From Pseudomonas sp. QTF5 (GTDB taxonomy: Bacteria > Pseudomonadota > Gammaproteobacteria > Pseudomonadales > Pseudomonadaceae), in assembly GCF_000512695.2 (NCBI RefSeq), contig NZ_AZRW02000009.1:1-64000 (forward strand): a stretch of DNA of 64,000 nt, given 5' to 3'. Below the pieces are notes generated by a model. That model saw only the letters and a list, made by a program, of their open reading frames with translations. It ran no database searches and was not told the origin of the DNA. Numbering within the stretch: position 1 is the first letter of the stretch; every line of letters starts with the position of its first letter. Both the position numbers and the translations under genes were made by a program. Positions 8,723 to 16,995 of the stretch are shown here, in pieces.

Positions 8723-9829
8723 ATGACCACTTTGAACAGCACCCCTCGCACCGACGGCTTTTACATGCCAGCCGAATGGGCGCCACAGACCCAGACCTGG
8801 ATGGTCTGGCCCGAGCGCCCGGACAACTGGCGCCTGGGCGGCAAACCGGCGCAAGCCGCGCATGTGGCGGTGGCCAAGGCCATCGCGCGTTTCGAACCGG
8901 TGACCGTGGCGGTTTCCGCCGGCCAGTACGAAAATGCTCGTGCCCGTCTCGATGTGCCGAATATTCGTTTGGTGGAGATGTCCAGCGATGACGCCTGGGT
9001 TCGGGATACTGGCCCGACGTTCGTCATCAACAACCGCGGCGAAGTCCGGGGTGTGGATTGGGACTTCAATGCCTGGGGCGGTTTCGACGGTGGTCTGTAT
9101 TCGCCGTGGAACCGTGACTCGCAGGTGGCGGGCAAGATCCTCGAAATCGAGCGCAGCCCGCGCTATCGCACCGAAGGTTTCGTGCTCGAAGGCGGCTCGA
9201 TTCATGTCGATGGCGAAGGCACCCTGATCACCACCGAAGAATGCTTGCTCAACCGCAATCGCAACCCGCACATGGACCGCGCGCAGATCGAAGCGCTGCT
9301 CAGCGCCAATCTGGCTGTGGATAAGATCATTTGGCTGCCGGACGGTTTGTTCAACGACGAAACCGACGGCCATGTGGATAACTTCTGCTGCTACGTGCGT
9401 CCGGGCGAAGTACTGCTGGCCTGGACCGACAATCCACAGGACCCGAACTACCCGCGCTGCCAGGCGGCAATGAACGTGCTGCAAAACAGCACCGATGCCA
9501 AGGGTCGCCCGTTCACAGTGCACAAGATGCCGATTCCGGGGCCGCTGTATGCGACCGAAGACGAATGCGCAGGTGTCGATCCGGTGGATGGCACTCAGGA
9601 ACGCAATCCGACTGTTCGTCTGGCCGGCTCTTATGTGAACTTCCTGATCGTCAACGGCGGCATCATCGCGCCGAGCTTCGACGACCCGTTGGACGGTCCG
9701 GCCAAAGAGATTTTGCAAGCTTTGTTCCCGCAGCACGAAGTGGTCATGGTGCCAGGTCGCGAACTGTTACTGGGCGGCGGTAACATCCACTGCCTTACCC
9801 AACAACAGCCCGCACCGCACAAGGAGTGA
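8723..9829 (+). CDS. aguA: Agmatine deiminase
   Basis: A 368-aa member of the guanidino-modifying (pentein-fold) superfamily. It converts agmatine to N-carbamoylputrescine and ammonia. Visible signatures are the N-terminal [15 protein letters not shown], the substrate-binding [12 protein letters not shown] and the C-terminal catalytic cysteine C357 in [13 protein letters not shown]. Length and motif order are those of bacterial AguA. It is translated directly behind aguB with a 3-nt spacer, so the encoded enzymes act in consecutive steps. A rho-independent terminator follows at about 9901. No AguR-type TetR regulator is seen next to the pair, so how the operon is induced cannot be read here. 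Confidence 0.95.
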   Translation: MTTLNSTPRTDGFYMPAEWAPQTQTWMVWPERPDNWRLGGKPAQAAHVAVAKAIARFEPVTVAVSAGQYENARARLDVPNIRLVEMSSDDAWVRDTGPTFVINNRGEVRGVDWDFNAWGGFDGGLYSPWNRDSQVAGKILEIERSPRYRTEGFVLEGGSIHVDGEGTLITTEECLLNRNRNPHMDRAQIEALLSANLAVDKIIWLPDGLFNDETDGHVDNFCCYVRPGEVLLAWTDNPQDPNYPRCQAAMNVLQNSTDAKGRPFTVHKMPIPGPLYATEDECAGVDPVDGTQERNPTVRLAGSYVNFLIVNGGIIAPSFDDPLDGPAKEILQALFPQHEVVMVPGRELLLGGGNIHCLTQQQPAPHKE

Positions 9830-9900
9830 GTGAGGACGTAACAGCTTGAGTTGATTGAAGAATCGATTGAGCAACGATTTAACCTCGTCGTTTCACAGAA

Positions 9901-9934
9901 AGCCCGCAGCCCATCAGGACTGCGGGCTTTTTTG
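9901..9934 (+). terminator. Terminator after aguBA
   Basis: GC-rich hairpin agcccgcag / ctgcgggct followed by a run of seven T. It lies about 70 bp behind the aguA stop codon. Confidence 0.85.
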
Positions 9935-9961
9935 TATCCACTTGTCGACACTTCGAAAATA

Positions 9962-9978
9962 TTGGCACAGCTCTTGTA
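9962..9978 (+). promoter_or_regulatory. Possible sigma54 promoter
   Basis: TTGGCAC, a 5-nt spacer and TTGTA give the GG-N10-G spacing of a -24/-12 promoter, but the invariant GC of the -12 element reads GT. It points at the 70-aa gene at 10075. Weak call. Confidence 0.35.
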
Positions 9979-10074
9979 TCTCCGATGGCGCAACATGGGG
10001 AGGGAGAGAACTTCGATGTTCTGTCATAAACCTTGGATAAGTTAGCCGCTCACAAACCAGGAGAGAGCGCTGAG

Positions 10075-10287
10075 ATGAACGCCGAAATGAACGTCGTGAG
10101 CGAGCGGGCACTGCATCCCCTGGCAGTTAACAGCGAATCGCTCCAGGTCTTGGCGCAGTGGTTGAAGTCCAATGGAACGCGTCAGATCAGGGAACCTGAT
10201 CCGCGCCGGATGATGATCGAGCGCTACCCCGCTGGTTTATTCAGCGAGGCGGAACTGGAAGCACTGTGGGATGTGATGGAAGGATAA
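10075..10287 (+). CDS. Small conserved-looking hypothetical protein (70 aa)
   Basis: A 70-aa soluble protein beginning MNAEMNVVSERALHPLAVNS; no known domain is recognised. The C-terminal part (DPRRMMIERYPAGLFSEAELEALWDVMEG) is charged and helix-prone. ATG 10075 is chosen over an in-frame TTG at 10033 because AGGAGAGA lies just upstream. A sigma54-like sequence sits about 100 bp before the start, and an independent terminator (10310-10338) follows the stop, so it appears to be a monocistronic unit. Codon use matches the surrounding core genome, which supports a real gene. Function unknown. Confidence 0.65.
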   Translation: MNAEMNVVSERALHPLAVNSESLQVLAQWLKSNGTRQIREPDPRRMMIERYPAGLFSEAELEALWDVMEG

Positions 10288-10309
10288 GAAGAAAAACAAA
10301 GGATTGATA

Positions 10310-10338
10310 AAAGCGCTGCCGGAAGGCGGCGCTTTTTT
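10310..10338 (+). terminator. Terminator of the 70-aa gene
   Basis: Hairpin aaagcgctgcc / ggcggcgctt followed by six T, 23 bp after the stop codon. The rest of the 355-bp gap to the DsbA-family gene holds a REP doublet and no visible gene. Confidence 0.8.
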
Positions 10339-10374
10339 ATGGGCGAAGGTTTTTTATGATCACTGGAGATCAAA

Positions 10375-10464
10375 TGTGGGAGCGGGCTTGCTCGCGAAAG
10401 CGGTATGCCAGTCAACGAAGATGTTGAACATGATGGCCCCTTCGCGAGCAAGCCCGCTCCCACA
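10375..10464. repeat. REP doublet (REPIN)
   Basis: Second copy of the 90-bp inverted REP pair, ends tgtgggagcgggcttgctcg and reverse complement. Confidence 0.9.
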
Positions 10465-10643
10465 AGGTTTTGCATTGTTTAGAAGATATAGGTTCCGGTC
10501 ATGTCGGCCATAACCTGGAGGAAAACGAAAGTATTCGACCGATTCATGAAACAGACTGAAAGCCATTCCAGCGTTTTTCCGAAACTGTCTGGGGATTAAC
10601 CTGCTGGCATTGAGTTTTCCTACTTTGTTGCCGGAGTCTTCCC

Positions 10644-11315
10644 ATGATCCTTCACTACATTTACGACCCTTTGTGCGGCTGGTGTTACGGCGCTAAACCA
10701 TTGGTCCAGGCTGCCCAAGCCGTATTGCCAGTGATCGCCCACGGTGGCGGCATGATGACCGGTGCCAATCGCCAGACCGTCTCGCCACAACTGCGCAATT
10801 ACGTGATGCCCCACGACCGACGCATCGCCGAGTACACCGGCCAGCCGTTTGGCGAGGCGTATTTTGAGGGTCTGCTGCGCGATGAGACCGCGGTGTTCGA
10901 TTCCGCGCCGCCGATTGCCGCTGTGCTGGCAGCGGAGCAGATCGCAGAACGCGGTCTTGAATTGCTGGGGCGTTTGCAGACGGCTCATTACGTGGAAGGT
11001 CGACGCATTGCTGATAACACCGTGCTGCTGGAACTCGCCACACAAATAGGCCTTGAATCTGAGGCGTTCCAACAGGCATTTAATGACGCCGACACCGATC
11101 GCCATATCAAAGACAGCCGCGCACTCTTGCCCAAGGTCGGTGGTCAGGGTTTCCCGACTTTCGCACTGGAACAGGATGGCCAATTCACCTTGGTCGACAT
11201 CGGCCCATGGCTCGGCAAACCGCAAGCTTTCGCCCAATGGCTGGGTCAGTCGTTTGCGGCTAAAGAGTCTTCATCCGCGTTTCAAGCCTGTGGCCTCAAC
11301 GGCTGCGCCCATTGA
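10644..11315 (+). CDS. DsbA-family thioredoxin-fold protein
   Basis: A 223-aa protein with the redox motif CGWC at residues 11-14 immediately after a first beta strand (MILHYIYDPLCGWCYG). A helical insertion follows, and a cis-proline-type segment QGFPTFALE lies near residue 170. It lacks a signal peptide, so unlike DsbA itself it should act in the cytosol, as do FrnE-like members of this family. It may act as a disulfide oxidoreductase or a glutathione-S-transferase-like isomerase; the substrate is unknown. The start ATG 10644 lies right at the first strand, as in relatives. It is followed after 17 nt by a 15-codon orphan reading frame that may be a gene remnant. Confidence 0.82.
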   Translation: MILHYIYDPLCGWCYGAKPLVQAAQAVLPVIAHGGGMMTGANRQTVSPQLRNYVMPHDRRIAEYTGQPFGEAYFEGLLRDETAVFDSAPPIAAVLAAEQIAERGLELLGRLQTAHYVEGRRIADNTVLLELATQIGLESEAFQQAFNDADTDRHIKDSRALLPKVGGQGFPTFALEQDGQFTLVDIGPWLGKPQAFAQWLGQSFAAKESSSAFQACGLNGCAH

Positions 11316-11332
11316 ATTCAACTGGAGTCACC

Positions 11333-11380
11333 ATGGATAACCTGAGCCTGATCAAAAGCACCGCAATTGGCTATCGCTGA
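11333..11380 (+). pseudogene. 15-codon orphan ORF, possible truncated gene start
   Basis: An ATG with a good GGAG ribosome site 17 nt behind the DsbA-family gene opens a frame that stops after MDNLSLIKSTAIGYR. It could be a leader peptide or the 5' stub of a deleted gene. No further coding signal follows before the terminator at 11504. The call is tentative. Confidence 0.25.
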
Positions 11381-11503
11381 CAAGTGATTTCTTAGACGAT
11401 TTTCGCCTATTTACAGACGATTCCTGAAATTGACACCTTATTAAGGGCGCGGATAGGATGCGCCCAACGCCTGTGGCTAACCGCCATGACTCACAAAACA
11501 ATA

Positions 11504-11540
11504 AAAGGCCCGCCGCGAATTTTCGTGGGCGGGCCTTTTT
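11504..11540 (+). terminator. Rho-independent terminator upstream of the porin gene
   Basis: Hairpin aaaggcccgcc / ggcgggccttt with a following T run. The 305-bp gap 11316-11620 holds this and the orphan mini-ORF only. Confidence 0.8.
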
Positions 11541-11620
11541 GTTTGGGGTGAAAAAAGAGCGCGATAGCGCCGTTTCAGTGGTTCGACACAGCGCGTATCA
11601 ACCCGTAATAGGAAAATAAC

Positions 11621-12908
11621 ATGTTGAACAAGCGAATCAGCCTGATCGCACTGGGGATGTTGAGCGCCACTCAGGCCATGGCTAACGACCAGGCCGAGTC
11701 CAAGGGTTTTGTTCAAGACAGCAGCCTCAAAGTGCTGCTGCGTAACGCCTACATCAATCGTGACTATAAAGACGGCAACCCGGATAAAGCCGAATGGGGC
11801 CAAGCGGCCATCGGTACTTTCTCGTCCGGTTTCACCCAAGGCACCGTGGGTGTGGGTGTGGATGCCTTCGGTCTGTACGCACTGCGTCTGGATGGCGGCA
11901 AGGGCCGCAGCGGCGCCGGTGGTATCGACTTCTTCAAACAGGGCGACAGCGGCAGTGCAGCTAACGATCTGTCGAAGGGTGGCGCGGCAGTCAAGTTCCG
12001 CCTCTCCAGCACCACGCTGACCTATGGCGACCAGATGCCGGCCTTGCCGGTGCTTAACTACGACAACTCGCGCCTGCTGCCGGAAAGCTACACCGGCACC
12101 CTGATCACCTCCAAGGAGATCAAGGGTCTGGAGCTGAACGCAGGTCGCTTCCACCGCCGAGTCGCGCAAAAGCGCTGAAGGTCGTGACAGTGGTGGCTTG
12201 AAGTCGATCAACGTGTTGGGTGGTAGCTACCAGTTCACCGAACAGTTCAAGGCTGCGCTGTACGCATCTGACGTTGAAGACGTGCTGAAGAAGCAATACG
12301 TGAACGCCAACTACGTGTTCCCGTTCGACAAGGATCAGTCCCTGAGCCTGGACTTCAACGGCTACCGTACCAAGCTGGACGATTCCTACGTCCGCGAAAG
12401 CGGTGCTACCGGCGACGACAACAAGATCTGGAGCCTGGCAGCGACCTTCGTCACCGGCCCGCACTCGTTCACCCTCGCCCACCAACGCAGCACCGGCGAC
12501 AGCAACCTGGGCTACGCCTACGGCGGCTATCAGAAAGATCAAGGTCGCGTCGGCGACGGCGGCAACACTATCTATCTGGCCAACTCCTACTGGTCCGACT
12601 TCAACGCCGAAGACGAACGCAGCTGGCAGTTGGGCTACGGTCTGGACTTCCGCGCTTTCGGCATTCCTGGCCTGAGCTACAACGTTGCCTATGTGCGCGG
12701 TGACAACATCACCACGTCCACCAGCGAAGGCGGTACCGAGCGCGAAATCTTCAACCAGTTCAAGTACGTCGTGCAAAGTGGCCCGGCCAAAGACCTGAGC
12801 GTGAAGGTACGCAGCTCGATCCTGCGTGTGTCCCAGAAATCCAGCGAGTACAACGTCAGCGGCAACGAACTGCGCGTGTTCGTGGATTATCCGATCAACA
12901 TCTTCTGA
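11621..12908 (+). pseudogene. OprD-family outer-membrane porin gene, frameshifted
   Basis: Two consecutive frames together encode one OprD-type porin. The first (11621-12178) has a signal peptide (MLNKRISLIALGMLSATQAMA) and the family opening GFVQDSSLKVLLRNAYINRDY. The second continues from LNAGRFH with ESRKSAEGRDSGG to the terminal strand LRVFVDYPINIF ending in Phe. Removing one C at about 12154-12155 (caccgccgag to cacgccgag) restores a single frame of 428 codons plus stop, the usual OprD length. The family forms 18-stranded channels for amino acids, aromatic acids or similar solutes. As written the product is truncated within the first half and cannot form a barrel; a sequencing error or phase-variable slip are alternatives. 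Confidence 0.85.
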
Positions 12909-12972
12909 TGATCGGCTGAGTTGTTCGCAATACTGTTCACTTAAGTGCGGCTCTTCAGGTCATGCCTACTTT

Positions 12973-13193
12973 TGTGGCGAGCGAGCTTGCTCGCGTTGGG
13001 CTGCGTAGCGGCCCTAAAAATCTGACAACCATTGCCGATTTTTGTGAGTGCTACGCACTCAAGCGGGAGCAAGCTCTTATAGAACAAAATTTATCTCATT
13101 GATTTTAAAGATAAATTTATTTGCAGATTTATCGGCATGTTCTCTGCGCGACAGCGCAGCCTCATCGCAGGCTGGGCGGACTCCCTCGCCACA
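12973..13193. repeat. Degenerate REP cluster
   Basis: Contains tgtggcgagcgagcttgctc, ggctgcgtagcggcccta and, inverted, ccctcgccaca, matching another Pseudomonas REP family. The 522-bp gap between the porin and the dioxygenase holds this cluster and a short AT-rich stretch, with no convincing gene. Confidence 0.6.
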
Positions 13194-13430
13194 GGTTTTT
13201 CACTGACTCAAGACTCTCTTAAATGAAGGGTATTGCGACTGGTTCGGGTTTTTTTCGCCTCGTGACCGTAAGAAAATACGAAAAATGGCTGTTTTCGATC
13301 GTAAAAAGTCGAATTGAAGCAACTTCATACCGCGTTTCAAGCAACGCTTGATATGCCTGAAATTCTTTCTCATGGGCCGCAAATCCTGCACCTACTAGAT
13401 TAAGCCGCTAAATGCAGCGGAGACCTGGTA

Positions 13431-14177
13431 ATGATCGTTTTGAATAAAGAAGTTGGCGAATCGCTACGGCGCGACAAATATGTCAACGTCAAGGGCGCTG
13501 ACTTCAATCTGTTCGGTCATTTTTCCGACTTTGTCAGATTGACCAAAAGTTGGGAAAGCATGGAGCCGGACAGTTATTACGGCCAGGCCGATGCGGGCAT
13601 GCGTTTCCGTCGTTACAGCGATTTCGAATACAACCCGGTCACCCGTGACTTGACGCAGCTGGAACACCGCGCCTACGTGCAATCGAAGGCCAACAATAGC
13701 TACGTCGGCGGACTGGAGCGGCACTTCCAGGACTTCTCTAATGAAGTCATCAATTCGCCGGTGATGCGCAGCCTCATCGATGCGGATTTCGAGGTGTACA
13801 AAAACGTATTGCCGCCGGAGTTGCACGACGAAATCTGGCAATGCCAGATCCATCAGATCCGCATCGAGATCAAGCCGGGCAAGCAACTGGAAATCACCCC
13901 GGAAGGTATTCACTGCGACGGTTATCCGTTCAGCGGTGTGCATTTCTGGGGCCGCAACAACGTGGATGGGGCGGAGAGCCGTTTGTATTCGGCCCAAGAG
14001 GAACAATTGGCGGTGACGACCTATCTGGAAATCCTCGACACCACCTACTTCCTCGATCGCGACATGCGTCACTACGTGACACCGGCACGCAACACCCACG
14101 CTCACGAAATGGCCTATCGGCAGATTCTGGCCATTTCCTTCTCGCGGCCCGGGACCGCTTTCGACATTGTTCGCTGA
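13431..14177 (+). CDS. 2-oxoglutarate/Fe(II) dioxygenase (BsmA / isoleucine hydroxylase-like family)
   Basis: A 248-aa protein matching the 2OG-Fe_Oxy_2 family. The metal ligands are visible as H161-x-D163 (GIHCDGYPFSG) and H214 (RHYVTPA), with the 2OG-binding arginine R230 in AYRQILAISFSR. Known members include E. coli BsmA and Bacillus L-isoleucine 4-hydroxylase, which hydroxylates free amino acids. It is soluble, about the usual length, with GGAGA before ATG 13431. A GNAT acetyltransferase and an AzlCD exporter follow with gaps of 13 nt, -4 nt and an overlap, which suggests the product is acetylated and/or exported. The actual substrate is unknown; the family call is good. Confidence 0.82.
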   Translation: MIVLNKEVGESLRRDKYVNVKGADFNLFGHFSDFVRLTKSWESMEPDSYYGQADAGMRFRRYSDFEYNPVTRDLTQLEHRAYVQSKANNSYVGGLERHFQDFSNEVINSPVMRSLIDADFEVYKNVLPPELHDEIWQCQIHQIRIEIKPGKQLEITPEGIHCDGYPFSGVHFWGRNNVDGAESRLYSAQEEQLAVTTYLEILDTTYFLDRDMRHYVTPARNTHAHEMAYRQILAISFSRPGTAFDIVR

Positions 14178-14190
14178 ACAGCTAGACCCC

Positions 14191-14637
14191 ATGATGCACA
14201 TCGCCGAGTGCCCTGCACCGGTGATGTTGCAGCGCGCGGCGGCAAAGGATGCCCAGCGCCTGGAGCGCTTCTTTCGGCAATTCGAAGAAGTGTCGTTCTG
14301 TGAATGGCAGGACGCCAAATGCCTGCGCGGTGTGTTGGTGCAAAAAACCACCACTGCGTTCCTCGCGCTCGATGTCTGTGGCGAAGTGGTCGGCGCAGTA
14401 TTGGGCGGAATGCTCGGCAGCCGTGGCACCATCAATCACTTGGCTGTGAGCCCGCAGTACCGCGCCCAAGGCGTCGGTCAGCGCCTGGTGGAAGCGGCCT
14501 CGGCGGACATGAAACGGGTGGGCGTGCTGCGGATGTTCCTGTTTGTCGACGATGCTAACCTTGCCGGCAAACGTTTTTGGAGTGCCCAGGGCTTTTGCGA
14601 GCCACGCGGCGAAACGACTTTTGAGAGGGACCTATGA
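14191..14637 (+). CDS. GNAT family N-acetyltransferase
   Basis: A 148-aa GCN5-related acetyltransferase. The beta4 and acetyl-CoA P-loop region is clear (INHLAVSPQYRAQGVGQRLVEAA, consensus Q/R-x-x-G-x-G/A), followed by MFLFVDDANLAGKRFWSAQGF typical of the last helix. The frame opens at a TTG (14167) inside the preceding gene; ATG 14191, 13 nt after that gene's stop, is preferred. It overlaps azlC by 4 nt. Sitting between a putative amino-acid hydroxylase and an amino-acid exporter, it may acetylate the hydroxylated product. That is inferred from context; GNAT substrates cannot be read from sequence. Confidence 0.82.
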   Translation: MMHIAECPAPVMLQRAAAKDAQRLERFFRQFEEVSFCEWQDAKCLRGVLVQKTTTAFLALDVCGEVVGAVLGGMLGSRGTINHLAVSPQYRAQGVGQRLVEAASADMKRVGVLRMFLFVDDANLAGKRFWSAQGFCEPRGETTFERDL

Positions 14638-15350
14638 ATGAGACGTCCAGCAGCCAGCCGCTGATGGTCGAGCCCCAGCCCTCGCGCACCTTCGCTGAAG
14701 CCAGCCCGGTAGTGGCGGGTTACTTCACGGTGGCGTTCGTGTTTGGTTTGATGGCCGTCAATGCCGGTTTGCCCGTGTGGCTGCCGGTCGCGATGTGCTT
14801 GTTCGTCTACGCCGGTGCCTCGCAGTTCGCTGCTCTGGCGCTGATCTCCAGCGGCGCGTCGCTGACCACCATCATCCTCACCACGTTTCTGATCAATGCA
14901 CGGCACATGCTGATGTCGGTCTACATGGCCAAGGCCTTGCAGGCAATGGGGCTCAGTCGTCTCGAGCGCTGGTGTTATGCGGGCGGGCTGACCGATGAAT
15001 CGTTCGCCTTCCACAGCGTCAAACTGGGCAAGGGCTTACCGGTCAATGTGCGTTACCTGATCGGCTTCAATCTGTATTGCCACACGTCGTGGGTGCTGGG
15101 CGGTTTGCTGGGAGCAATCTGCGCGCAGTACGCGGCGCACCTGATCAAGTACCAGCTCGACTATGCGCTGACCGCGATGATGCTCTACGTGCTGGTATCG
15201 CTGTGCAACACCCGCAACAAACTGATCGCCGCACTGGCCGCGGTCGCTTGCATGGGTGTCTTGAGCCTGGTCGGCAATTCACCCTTCAACGTATTCATCG
15301 CCACATTTGTGGGCTGCGGGGTTGGTGTATGCCTGACCAAACGTTCCTGA
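14634..15350 (+). CDS. azlC: AzlC-type branched-chain amino-acid exporter large subunit
   Basis: A 238-aa inner-membrane protein with about six hydrophobic segments. Family marks are GYFTVAFVFGLMAVNAG, AGASQFAALALISSG and the re-entrant INARHMLMSVYMAKAL. By family it pairs with AzlD to export branched-chain or related amino acids (AzlCD, YgaZH). The start overlaps the GNAT stop by 4 nt (ATGA), and azlD starts 21 nt before its end, so the genes are translationally coupled. Context with a 2OG dioxygenase suggests export of a modified amino acid. A LysR gene of the opposite orientation converges on the operon and may regulate it. Confidence 0.9.
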   Translation: MNETSSSQPLMVEPQPSRTFAEASPVVAGYFTVAFVFGLMAVNAGLPVWLPVAMCLFVYAGASQFAALALISSGASLTTIILTTFLINARHMLMSVYMAKALQAMGLSRLERWCYAGGLTDESFAFHSVKLGKGLPVNVRYLIGFNLYCHTSWVLGGLLGAICAQYAAHLIKYQLDYALTAMMLYVLVSLCNTRNKLIAALAAVACMGVLSLVGNSPFNVFIATFVGCGVGVCLTKRS

Positions 15351-15646
15351 TCCTGGTCGTCGTGCTAATGATGGCCGTGACGTTCCTGCCGCGCGCGTTG
15401 CCGCTGCAGGTGAGCACTGACCATTGGCCCCCCCTGGTCGCCCGCGCGCTGGAATACCTGCCGGTGGCGATCGTCGCTGCCATCAGCCTTACGCCACTGT
15501 TGATCAAGGATCAGCAGCTGCAGCTCGATCGCCCGGAATTTTATGCCGCCATTCCGACGTTGTTATGTGCGTATTTCAGCAAAAACCTCTTTCTCAGCGT
15601 AGCGGTGGGAACGGCTGCGTACATCGCGCTCGGATCGTTCATGTAG
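15329..15646 (+). CDS. azlD: AzlD-type branched-chain amino-acid exporter small subunit
   Basis: A 105-aa membrane protein with three to four hydrophobic segments and the family features TFLPRALPL (residues 17-25), ALEYLPVAIVAAI and ISLTPLL. It is the small partner of AzlC. ATG 15329 lies 21 nt before the azlC stop codon, so the genes overlap. Its last 84 nt overlap, on the other strand, the 3' end of the LysR gene. No terminator is visible between the two convergent genes. Confidence 0.88.
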   Translation: MPDQTFLILVVVLMMAVTFLPRALPLQVSTDHWPPLVARALEYLPVAIVAAISLTPLLIKDQQLQLDRPEFYAAIPTLLCAYFSKNLFLSVAVGTAAYIALGSFM

Positions 15647-16489
15647 CGACAGCGCGACCACGTCGTTCAGAGCCTGGCCCGACAAATCGGGATTATTGAC
15701 CGCCAGCCGCACTTCGAGGGAATCCTCGAAACCCGGGAAAATGGTCAGGCCGTTACGCAGGGCTGCCTCACGGGAAACCATGCCGAGACCGTCCATTTGC
15801 GTGATCAACGACAGGGTCAGGGTCTCGCTGCAGGAGTAGATCATCCGCTTGCCTGACTCGTAATTGCCAAGGCCGGCGTCGATAAAGCGCAAGAAGCTGT
15901 GGGAATACGGACAATCGTCGGCCGGTCGAACCTGAACCTTATTGCCCAGCAGCATCAGCGGATCGTTCTCCTGACCGCAATGAGCACCGACCACCTGCAC
16001 CTGCACATCGGGCAGGGCAATGCTGGGTAGACCCGGTTGCTGCGGGCCAATCAGCACGGCGAGGTCGAAGTCCTCATTCTTCAACTTGCTGAGGTTTTCC
16101 ATCGACTCTGCGTAGCTGAATTCCAGCTGATAATCAGGAAACACCTCAAAGAGGCGTCCGATCATTCGCCGGTTGAAGTCGGCCGAGAGCGTAGTGTTAA
16201 GTGCAACCTTGAGCGTGCGCTGCCCGGGCACCTTGAGCGCGGCGACTTTTTCTTCCAGTTGCCGTGTAGCGACCAACACCTTGTCCATGTAGGGCGTGAG
16301 CTCCATGCCCTGGGTTGTCAGGGTCAGCCCCTTGTTGGAGCGACGAAACAACCGAAAACCGAACTGCTCTTCGACCTTGTTCAACTGCGCGGCCAACGCC
16401 TGCACGGTCAAACAGGAGCGCTCTGCAGCCGCCGACAATGAGCCGGTCTGCACAATGCGCATGAGGTTACGTAAGGTTCTGCTATCCAT
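15563..16489 (-). CDS. LysR-family transcriptional regulator
   Basis: A 308-aa LysR regulator. The N-terminal winged helix-turn-helix spans about residues 1-60 (MDSRTLRNLMRIVQTGSLSA, then LTVQALAAQLNKVEEQFG), followed by a coiled linker and a periplasmic-binding-protein-like effector domain (TLKVALNTTLSADFN). It converges on the azlCD operon and its last 28 codons overlap azlD. The tail HERSERDVRSRSHRY... extends beyond the usual end of the effector domain, so the overlap may have arisen by loss of an earlier stop. Targets and inducer are unknown; regulation of the dioxygenase-GNAT-azlCD unit or itself is plausible. Confidence 0.88.
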   Translation of the reverse strand: MDSRTLRNLMRIVQTGSLSAAAERSCLTVQALAAQLNKVEEQFGFRLFRRSNKGLTLTTQGMELTPYMDKVLVATRQLEEKVAALKVPGQRTLKVALNTTLSADFNRRMIGRLFEVFPDYQLEFSYAESMENLSKLKNEDFDLAVLIGPQQPGLPSIALPDVQVQVVGAHCGQENDPLMLLGNKVQVRPADDCPYSHSFLRFIDAGLGNYESGKRMIYSCSETLTLSLITQMDGLGMVSREAALRNGLTIFPGFEDSLEVRLAVNNPDLSGQALNDVVALSLHERSERDVRSRSHRYAEKEVFAEIRT

Positions 16490-16737
16490 TTGGGTAATGC
16501 CCTCTAAAGTGGGCTGGCTATTGTTATGTACCTTGCCGCCGGGTAGGCGTCGGTCGCGTGCTGGCTATGATCCTGCACCTGAGCATGCTTGTCCCGAGTT
16601 TAGTAGCGAAATGAGTCCGTGCCCGATGGTTGGAGGCTTGCACAGGATCGGGGATTTTGGTGGGGGGCGAGTGATCGGGTCAGAAAAATGCCTGGATGGG
16701 AAAAGTACGTTGATCGACGAAACCTTTTCCAAGGGCA

Positions 16738-16766
16738 AAAAAAAGCAGCCTGATCAGGCTGCTTTC
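16738..16766. terminator. Bidirectional hairpin in the LysR upstream gap
   Basis: aaaagcagcctgatcaggctgcttt is a perfect inverted repeat flanked by A8 on one side and TTT on the other, so it could terminate in either direction. No gene that it serves remains in the 16490-16995 gap; apart from this nothing is visible there. Confidence 0.5.
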
Positions 16767-16995
16767 ATGAAAAGGTGCTTGATATTGTGCTCCCTCAAGC
16801 AGGGGAGGAGAGGTTACCCGAGCGCTGATTTTCAGGTCATCAACGGGGTTCCTAGCGTCGACTATCGCCACCTGAAGGCAGTCGGTTTCGCGCTCTCGAT
16901 TAAATTTTCTGCCCGTGTGGGGCGGGTGTCAACGGGTGTATTTGACCGTGTGTCGGCCTCTGTTTGGGCGGTATTTGAAGTCAGCGTGAGCCGCA

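Noticed and set aside
7790..9736. 648-aa antisense frame across aguB-aguA
   Set aside because: Lies wholly opposite two certain genes; such long shadows are usual in GC-rich DNA and the translation shows no domain.
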